Assembly: GCA_012719315.1 (NCBI GenBank)
Contig: JAAYAP010000028.1
Span: 1-18,461, forward strand
DNA from: Methanobacteriota archaeon
Lineage (GTDB): Archaea > Thermoplasmatota > Thermoplasmata > Methanomassiliicoccales > Methanomethylophilaceae
Length of the DNA: 18,461 bases
Direction: 5' to 3'
Positions 14,003 to 18,461 of this stretch are shown here, one piece after another. The position numbers and the translations under genes are program-made. The notes beneath the pieces were generated by a model. The model searched no databases and was not told the origin of the DNA. It saw nothing but the letters and a program-made list of their open reading frames with translations. How positions within the stretch are numbered: position 1 is the first letter of the stretch; the number at the start of each line of letters is the position of its first letter.

Positions 14003-14006
14003 GCGA

Positions 14007-14672
14007 TCACACCCGCGGATCGGGCCCGAATCCCTTCCAGAGCCGGATCTCCGCGGCCATGTCCGCCGCTCCGAACAGCGAGCTCCCGGCGGCGAGCACC
14101 GTCGCACCCGCCTCCACCGCCCGTCTGCCGGTCAGACGGTTGATGCCGCCGTCCACCGAGATCTCCAAGCCGGGATTGTGGTCGTCGGCCCATCTCCTGA
14201 CGTACTCGATCTTGTGGAGGCAGTCCTCCTTGAATTGCTGGCCGCCGAATCCCGCCTGCACGGTCATGATCAGCACGAGGTCGACATCGGCGAGATACCG
14301 GTCCAACTCGGCAATGGGTGTCGGCGGGTTCAGCGTGATGCCGGCCGCGACGCCGTTGTCCCTGATCCGGCGCAGCGTCTCCGGGATGCTCCCCTCGGCC
14401 TCGGCGTGCACCGTGAGCATGTCGGCGCCGGCCTCGGTGAAGGCATCGACGTACCTGAGCGGATCCCGGATCATCAGGTGCACGTCGAAAGGCATCTCGG
14501 AGATGTGGCGGATGGATCCGATCACCGAGGGGCCGATGGTGATGTTAGGTACGAAGACACCGTCCATGACGTCGATGTGTGCCCAATCCGCACCCGCCTG
14601 CTCTATGCGTCGCAGCTCCTCCCCCAACCGGGAGAAGTCGGCGGAAAGCATCGATGGGGCGACTTTGGTCAT
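14007..14672 (-). CDS. rpe: Ribulose-phosphate 3-epimerase
   Basis: This 221-residue TIM-barrel enzyme interconverts ribulose 5-phosphate and xylulose 5-phosphate in the non-oxidative pentose phosphate route. Catalytic and metal residues are in place: Ser8 (APSMLSADF), His32 and Asp34 (AHIDVMDGVFVPNITIG), His65 (FDVHLMI) and Asp174 (ISVDGGIN). The phosphate-binding end AAGSSLFG is also visible. The loop that usually reads V-[NEH]-PGFGGQ is VQAGFGGQ here (Gln139-Ala140). Length is typical. The ATG at 14672 lies about 25 bases from a TATA box on the same strand, suggesting a leaderless message. FEN1 follows 4 bases later. A substrate variant within the family cannot be excluded. Confidence 0.93.
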   Translation of the reverse strand: MTKVAPSMLSADFSRLGEELRRIEQAGADWAHIDVMDGVFVPNITIGPSVIGSIRHISEMPFDVHLMIRDPLRYVDAFTEAGADMLTVHAEAEGSIPETLRRIRDNGVAAGITLNPPTPIAELDRYLADVDLVLIMTVQAGFGGQQFKEDCLHKIEYVRRWADDHNPGLEISVDGGINRLTGRRAVEAGATVLAAGSSLFGAADMAAEIRLWKGFGPDPRV

Positions 14673-14695
14673 GCGTGCGGGTATAGTTTGCGTCG

Positions 14696-14705
14696 ATTTA
14701 AATAT
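14696..14705 (-). promoter_or_regulatory. TATA box for rpe-fen (leaderless)
   Basis: ATATTTAAAT on the minus strand lies 24-33 bases before the rpe ATG. The transcript would therefore begin at or within a few bases of the start codon. No ribosome-binding sequence precedes the ATG. Confidence 0.6.
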
Positions 14706-14751
14706 GACCTTCCGTCGGAGCGGACGCCCATGATATGCCCGCTTCGGAAAG

Positions 14752-14759
14752 TAATATAA
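14752..14759 (+). promoter_or_regulatory. TATA box for the small Cys/His protein gene (leaderless)
   Basis: TAATATAA at 14752-14759 lies about 25-32 bases before the ATG at 14784. No Shine-Dalgarno-like sequence is present, so a leaderless transcript is likely. It faces away from the rpe TATA box, making a compact divergent promoter region of about 110 bases. Confidence 0.55.
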
Positions 14760-14783
14760 GCCGTATAACGCGGTCGGGTAAGC

Positions 14784-14993
14784 ATGGCGATGAGACGCGA
14801 GGCCGATGCCAGATCATGCGACGTGGCCGGTTGCGACGAGGTGTCCGAACGGTCGTTGAACATCAAACAGGTGGTTGATACCGGGATGAGCCTGAAGGAT
14901 CCCGAGGCCCGCACCGTGCATCTGTGCAGGGAGCACTACAAAGAATACAAGAAGATATCCAAGTCCTCGAGGAAACTGGATTCGATCTACTGA
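14784..14993 (+). CDS. Small putative zinc-binding protein, function unknown
   Basis: This 69-residue protein is not one I can assign to a named family. It has a Cys12-x4-Cys17 pair (SCDVAGC) and a Cys48-x2-His51 pair (LCREH) about 30 residues later, the layout of a small treble-clef or zinc-ribbon fold. Between them lies the predicted beta-strand region SERSLNIKQVVDTGMSLKDPEARTVHL. The C-terminus is lysine-rich (HYKEYKKISKSSRK), which could contact nucleic acid. The ATG at 14784 fits the TATA-box spacing of a leaderless message; ATG at 14790 is an alternative. RNase Z begins 12 bases after its stop, so the two are probably co-transcribed. That context hints at RNA metabolism but does not prove it. 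Confidence 0.75.
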   Translation: MAMRREADARSCDVAGCDEVSERSLNIKQVVDTGMSLKDPEARTVHLCREHYKEYKKISKSSRKLDSIY

Positions 14994-15005
14994 TCGAAGG
15001 GCCGG

Positions 15006-15920
15006 ATGATGTTGGAAGTGCTTTTCCTGGGTACCGGCGCCAGCATACCGTCGAGACGCAGGTCCCCCGCGTGCACGGTCGTCCGTGCCGGCGCGGATAT
15101 GGTGATGTTCGATTGCGGCGAAGGCTCGCAACGGCAGATGATGGTATCGCCCCTGTCCTTCATGAAGCTGAAGGGGATCCTCATAACGCACCTGCACGGC
15201 GATCACATCTTCGGATTGCCGGGCCTCCTGCAGACGATGGGGCTCTCGGGACGCACCGAACCGCTCGTGCTCCGCGGGCCTCCGGGTTTCACGCATGCCG
15301 TCGAGACGCTGCTGGAGCTCTTCGAAGGGGTGCGCCACTACACTCTGGACATAGAGGATGTCGACGACGGTGACGTCATCGGCATCGGCGGGTTGAGGAT
15401 CGACTGCTTCAAGACCGTCCACGGGGTCCCCTCGGTGGGATTCGCACTCGAAACCGCCGACAGGCCGGGACAGTTCAACCGCGCCAAAGCGGAGGAGCTG
15501 GGTCTGGAGATCTCGGATTACAAGGCACTCCGGGACGGGAAGACGGTGAAGGGGGTGTCGCCCGAGGATGTGATCGGGGATGCGCGGCCCGGATTCAGGG
15601 TCGTCTACTCCGGGGACACGGTGCCGTGCGACGCCCTGAGGGCCGCCGCGCGGGACGCCGACCTGCTGATACACGAGGCGACCTACCGGGACAGCGAGGC
15701 GGAACTGGCCGCAAGGTACGGCCACACCACCGTCGGTCAGGCTGCCCGCATCGCCAAGGAAACGGGATGCGCCCATCTGGCGCTGGTGCACGTGAGCAAC
15801 CGCTACGACGACGAGCTCGACGAGGTGGAGGCGGAGGCCCGGAGGATCTTCGAGTGCACCGAGGTCCCCGAGGACCTCCGCATGTACAGGCTGGACGGCA
15901 ACGGGTTCAGATCAGTCTGA
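15006..15920 (+). CDS. rnz: Ribonuclease Z (tRNA 3' endonuclease)
   Basis: This 304-residue metallo-beta-lactamase-fold enzyme cuts the 3' trailer from pre-tRNAs. The short-form RNase Z layout is complete. It includes LFLGTGASIPSRRR at the N-terminus, DCGEGSQRQ (36-44) and the zinc motif His62-x-His64-x-Asp66-His67 (THLHGDHIFG). Further ligands are His139, Asp204 (YSGDT) and His262 (LVHVSNRY). An exosite arm (about residues 153-185) binds the tRNA elbow, and His240 lies in GHTTVGQA. ATG at 15006 and ATG at 15009 are both possible; the latter has slightly better spacing from GAAGGG (14996-15001). The local tRNA-Arg lacks an encoded CCA, consistent with 3' end trimming before CCA addition. The 3' end overlaps the converging regulator gene by 14 bases. 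Confidence 0.95.
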   Translation: MMLEVLFLGTGASIPSRRRSPACTVVRAGADMVMFDCGEGSQRQMMVSPLSFMKLKGILITHLHGDHIFGLPGLLQTMGLSGRTEPLVLRGPPGFTHAVETLLELFEGVRHYTLDIEDVDDGDVIGIGGLRIDCFKTVHGVPSVGFALETADRPGQFNRAKAEELGLEISDYKALRDGKTVKGVSPEDVIGDARPGFRVVYSGDTVPCDALRAAARDADLLIHEATYRDSEAELAARYGHTTVGQAARIAKETGCAHLALVHVSNRYDDELDEVEAEARRIFECTEVPEDLRMYRLDGNGFRSV

Positions 15921-16470
15921 GCATATCCGTGCCGGTGATGACGCCGACGATCCTGCCTCTCCGCGCCACCAGCACGGCGTTGCAATCGCTCATCATCGAG
16001 GTGACCGCCGACATGGACGTGTTCTCGTTGACCACCGGGAACGAATCGTCCATCACGGCGGAGACCTCCATGTCCTTGATCTCATCCAGGGTCCCGCCGG
16101 ATCTGAGGATGTTGAAGATGCTCCTCTCGGAGATGCTGCCCACCGGGGTCTCGTCTCTGAGCACCGGCAGCTGCGAGAATCCGGCGGTCCTCATGATCTC
16201 GATGGCGGTCTGAACGGGATCCGAGCTCTGCACGGTCACGACGTTCCGCGAGGCCACATCCCCTGCCATGACCTCGCTCTTGCGGCCGCTGCCGATGCGG
16301 TCGAGCGTCTCGAACAATTGCACCACGGTCTCGTAGCTCGCGGAGATCCTCCCGCCCTCTATCTTCGCGATCGTGCTCTGACTGACGCCGGACTCGCGAG
16401 CCAGAGATACCTGGGTGATGTCCAGGCTCTTGCGGATCCTCTTCAGCTCCGATGCCCGTGGGAACCTCAT
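15907..16470 (-). CDS. Transcriptional regulator with HTH and paired CBS domains
   Basis: This 187-residue protein has an Xre-type helix-turn-helix at about residues 8-45 (LKRIRKSLDITQVSLARESGVSQSTIAKIEGG). Two CBS repeats follow, about 67-125 and 135-187 (VMAGDVASRNVVTVQSSDPVQTAIEIM; VSAVMDDSFPVVNENTSMSAVTSMM). Paired CBS domains usually bind adenosyl compounds such as AMP, ATP or SAM, so a metabolite-responsive DNA-binding protein is likely. The ATG at 16470 is preferred over 16488. The palindromic TATA element at 16489-16504 would start transcription near 16470, and MRFPRASELKRIRK matches the family opening. It is transcribed away from the SAM synthetase gene and shares its upstream region. 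The target is unknown; autoregulation is plausible. Confidence 0.9.
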   Translation of the reverse strand: MRFPRASELKRIRKSLDITQVSLARESGVSQSTIAKIEGGRISASYETVVQLFETLDRIGSGRKSEVMAGDVASRNVVTVQSSDPVQTAIEIMRTAGFSQLPVLRDETPVGSISERSIFNILRSGGTLDEIKDMEVSAVMDDSFPVVNENTSMSAVTSMMSDCNAVLVARRGRIVGVITGTDMLRLI

Positions 16471-16488
16471 GCGACCGGCATGAAACAT

Positions 16489-16504
16489 TATTCTTATAAG
16501 AATA
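16489..16504 (-). promoter_or_regulatory. Palindromic TATA/operator element of the HTH-CBS gene
   Basis: TATTCTTATAAGAATA is a perfect 16-base palindrome. Its centre, TTATAA, works as a TATA box on the minus strand about 25 bases before the ATG at 16470. Because TATA element and palindrome coincide, a dimeric repressor bound here would exclude TBP. The product of the adjacent HTH gene is the obvious candidate. Confidence 0.6.
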
Positions 16505-16530
16505 TTTTTATCAGTTCCATTTATGTATGG

Positions 16531-16578
16531 TTATATTATACGAACCCGCGTCTCATATTAGAACACGTGTCCCACGTG
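16531..16578 (+). promoter_or_regulatory. Promoter of the SAM synthetase gene with tandem CACGTG motifs
   Basis: TTATATTATA at 16531-16540 is a TATA box. The predicted start is near 16561. Two CACGTG hexamers follow at 16564-16569 and 16573-16578, nine bases apart, at the predicted transcription start or in the early leader. A GGTGAT ribosome-binding sequence (16586-16591) precedes the ATG at 16597. Confidence 0.5.
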
Positions 16579-16596
16579 CGCGAGCGGTGATTTACA

Positions 16597-17829
16597 ATGT
16601 CTACAGGAAAGAAGAAGATCTATGTGAACGGCATCAACGAGGTACCCCTGCCCCTGAGGCAGATCGAGATCGTGGAGCGGAAAGGCGTCGGCCACCCTGA
16701 TTCCGTCGCCGATGCTTTGGCGGAGGAGGTCAGCAAAGCACTCTGCAGGATGTACATCAAAGAGATCGGGCACATAATGCACCATAACACGGATGAGACG
16801 CAGATCGCCGCCGGCCAGGCGGCACCCAGGTTCGGCGGCGGGAGCATCATCGACCCCTCATACATCCTGTTGGTCGGACGCGCCACCACCAGGGTCGACA
16901 CAGGCAAGGACGTGGTGAACCTCCCCTGCACCCCCGTGGCACTCAAAGCGGCCCGCGACTACCTGAGCCGGACCTTCCCCAACCTGGATGCGGATTCCGA
17001 GGTCATCCTCGACGCCAGGCTCGGCATGGGCTCCGACGACCTCACCGGCGTGTACAAGGCCTCCGGCTACCTGGCGAACGACACCTCGTTCGGAGTGGGC
17101 TATGCGCCGTACTCCATCACCGAGAGGCTCGTCCTGCAGACGGAGGAGTTCATCAACGGCAAGATGAAGAAGACGATACCGTCCTCGGGACAGGACGTCA
17201 AGGTCATGGCATCCAGGATCGGCGACGACATCACCCTGACCGTCGCCTGCGCGATGGTCGACAAGCACCTGGACGACAAGTCGGCGTACATCTCGGCGAT
17301 GTCGGAGATCCATGACGCCGTCTACGACAATGCGCTCAAGATCGCGGGGGACGAGAAAGTATCCATAAAGCTTGATGTCAACACCGGCGACGACTACGAC
17401 AGGAATGTCTTCTACCTCACCTGCACGGGCATGTCGCAGGAGATGGGCGACGACGGTTCCGTGGGCAGGGGCAACAGGTGCAACGGGCTCATCACCCCGT
17501 ACAGGCCGATGTCCATGGAAGCCACCTCGGGCAAGAACCCGATCACCCACATCGGCAAGATCTACAACATCATGTCCAAGCTCATCGCCGAGGACATCGC
17601 CGAGAAGGTGACCAACGAGGCGGAGATCCGCGTGAGGATCCTCTCCCAGATCGGCAAACCCGTCTCGCAGCCGCTGAACTGCTCGATCGATATCGTCTCC
17701 GCGGGCGCGGAAGCCGATCCGAACTTCTCGAAATGGAAGGCGGAGGCCGCGGCCGTCGCCGACGGCTGGCTCGATAACGTTGATAAGGTGACAGAGCTTA
17801 TCGCAACCGGTAAGGTAAGGACCTTCTGA
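16597..17829 (+). CDS. mat: S-adenosylmethionine synthetase, archaeal type
   Basis: This 410-residue enzyme makes S-adenosylmethionine from methionine and ATP. It is the archaeal MAT type, divergent from bacterial MetK. Conserved features are VERKGVGHPDSVADALAEE (Gly32-His33-Pro34-Asp35), the DETQIAAGQA stretch, MGSDDLTGVYKASGYLANDTSFGVGYAP, and VGRGNRCNGLITPYRPMSMEA (289 onward) with TSGKNPITHIGKIYN. Length is standard for the family. The start is fixed by GGTGAT 5 bases upstream and the MSTGKKKIYVNG opening. The DUF4443-like gene begins 23 bases after the stop with no intervening promoter seen, suggesting an operon. The promoter region is shared with the divergent HTH-CBS regulator, whose domains could sense an adenosyl ligand. 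Confidence 0.97.
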   Translation: MSTGKKKIYVNGINEVPLPLRQIEIVERKGVGHPDSVADALAEEVSKALCRMYIKEIGHIMHHNTDETQIAAGQAAPRFGGGSIIDPSYILLVGRATTRVDTGKDVVNLPCTPVALKAARDYLSRTFPNLDADSEVILDARLGMGSDDLTGVYKASGYLANDTSFGVGYAPYSITERLVLQTEEFINGKMKKTIPSSGQDVKVMASRIGDDITLTVACAMVDKHLDDKSAYISAMSEIHDAVYDNALKIAGDEKVSIKLDVNTGDDYDRNVFYLTCTGMSQEMGDDGSVGRGNRCNGLITPYRPMSMEATSGKNPITHIGKIYNIMSKLIAEDIAEKVTNEAEIRVRILSQIGKPVSQPLNCSIDIVSAGAEADPNFSKWKAEAAAVADGWLDNVDKVTELIATGKVRTF

Positions 17830-17852
17830 GGTCCGGCACCGGGTGTGATGAC

Positions 17853-18440
17853 ATGAAGATCATGGAGGTCCCGCAATTCGGCCCGATGTTCCGCTTCTCG
17901 GATGCGGACATCTACTGGGCGCTCCACATCCTCTCCGACGGCAGGAGGATGGGCAGGAAGAAGCTCTCCGATGCCATCGGCATCGGAGAGGGCAGCATGC
18001 GCCGCATCATCGAGACTCTCAGAGAATGGGAGTTCATCGAGATCAGGCAGACCGGGATCTCCATCACCAAGAACGGATTGGCCTTCCTGCGGCAGATACC
18101 GATCGAGATCGTGGATGTGCCCGCCATACACGGATCCGTGGTCGGGGAGCATTGGCAGGGCGTGCTCGTCTTCAACGTCAAGGACAAGATCGACAACGGC
18201 ATGCAGCAGCGTGACGCGGGGATCAAAGCGGGCGCCTCCGGCTGCACGACCATCGTCATCCGCGACGGACATCTGATGATACCCCCGGATTGGATACTGG
18301 ATGAGAAAGACCCCGATGTGGCCAGGGCGATACGCCACGGCACGAGGATCACCGAGGAGGACGCGATCATCATCGGGTCCGGCGATTCAAAGGCCGTGGC
18401 TATCGAGGCGGCCATCAACGCCGCGTTCGAATTGATCTGA
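17853..18440 (+). CDS. Winged-helix protein of the DUF4443 type
   Basis: This 195-residue protein is predicted to be soluble. The N-terminal part, about residues 12-75 (RFSDADIYWALHILSDGRRMGRKKLSDAIGIGEGSMRRIIETLREWEFIEI), is a winged-helix DNA-binding fold with a clear recognition-helix region. The C-terminal part, about 90-195, is an alpha/beta domain with glycine-rich segments (DAGIKAGASGCTTIVIRDGHLMIPPDW; DAIIIGSGDSKAVAIEAAINAAFELI) that I associate with archaeal DUF4443 proteins. This is from memory and unconfirmed. The C-terminal domain could bind a small ligand. It follows the SAM synthetase gene by 23 bases, with GGTGTGAT just before the ATG, so it may report on methionine/SAM status. 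The direct function is unknown. Confidence 0.7.
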   Translation: MKIMEVPQFGPMFRFSDADIYWALHILSDGRRMGRKKLSDAIGIGEGSMRRIIETLREWEFIEIRQTGISITKNGLAFLRQIPIEIVDVPAIHGSVVGEHWQGVLVFNVKDKIDNGMQQRDAGIKAGASGCTTIVIRDGHLMIPPDWILDEKDPDVARAIRHGTRITEEDAIIIGSGDSKAVAIEAAINAAFELI

Positions 18441-18446
18441 AGGACG

Positions 18447-18461
18447 ATGAAGCACTTACTG
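18447..18461 (+). CDS. Possible start of the next gene (cut by the window edge)
   Basis: ATG at 18447 opens a frame (MKHLL) that runs off the window after five codons. An AAGGA sequence 4 bases upstream and the 6-base gap after the preceding stop fit a continued operon. Too little is visible to name it. Confidence 0.3.

Noticed and set aside
16471..16488. Upstream start (MFHAGR) for the HTH-CBS regulator
   Set aside because: The TATA element at 16489-16504 is too close for this ATG to be transcribed. The ATG at 16470 fits leaderless spacing and the family opening.
1..18461. CRISPR arrays, insertion sequences, prophage or integrase genes
   Set aside because: I saw no regularly spaced repeats, transposase or integrase motifs, or terminal repeats. 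Gene order is that of a core chromosomal region.

Overview
The window looks like a piece of a high-GC euryarchaeal chromosome. The information-processing genes are all archaeal in type: Rpo7, Spt4, eS24, eS27, FEN1 with a C-terminal PIP box, archaeal-type IleRS and archaeal-type S-adenosylmethionine synthetase. Promoters are TATA boxes, with several apparently leaderless starts. An aconitase X (phosphomevalonate dehydratase) pair points to the archaeal modified mevalonate pathway, which Thermoplasmatales proper and haloarchaea are not thought to use. Ferredoxin-type ATPases and NifX-like proteins suggest an anaerobe. My best guess is an anaerobic Thermoplasmata-related lineage such as Methanomassiliicoccales. 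This is inference: no methanogenesis or 16S gene is present to settle it.

Layout. 1-444: 3' end of a protein resembling the MTHFR C-terminal (MetV-like) cysteine domain. 518-2713: membrane pyrophosphatase with the K+-independent signature, closed by a hairpin/T-tract terminator. 2838-4615: tightly overlapping operon rpo7-spt4-GTP-dependent dephospho-CoA kinase-rps24e-rps27ae. 4616-4806: a hairpin-rich spacer and a tRNA-Arg(CCG). 4851-7844: five-gene island with its own TATA box and palindromic operator candidate: DUF134 regulator, NifX-like protein, two ferredoxin-containing MinD/Mrp-type ATPases, second NifX-like protein, ending in a long hairpin. 7892-9843: phosphomevalonate dehydratase large subunit, then a small subunit fused to a Nudix domain. 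9852-9870: a hairpin shared by two converging genes. 9874-14672 (minus strand): ribulose-phosphate 3-epimerase, FEN1 and, after a gap, isoleucyl-tRNA synthetase. 14784-15920: small Cys/His protein and RNase Z. 15907-16470 (minus): HTH-CBS regulator, divergent from 16597-18440: S-adenosylmethionine synthetase plus a winged-helix DUF4443-like protein. The first codons of another gene may begin at 18447.

How the parts fit. Most genes are housekeeping: transcription, translation, tRNA 3' processing, replication/repair, CoA, isoprenoid and SAM synthesis, and pyrophosphate energetics. The two places most likely to hold undescribed biology are the DUF134/NifX/ferredoxin-ATPase island, which looks like a self-regulated metal or Fe-S cofactor-handling system unrelated to nitrogen fixation here, and the dehydratase small subunit-Nudix fusion. 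A third lead is the HTH-CBS regulator facing the SAM synthetase gene across a promoter region rich in palindromes.
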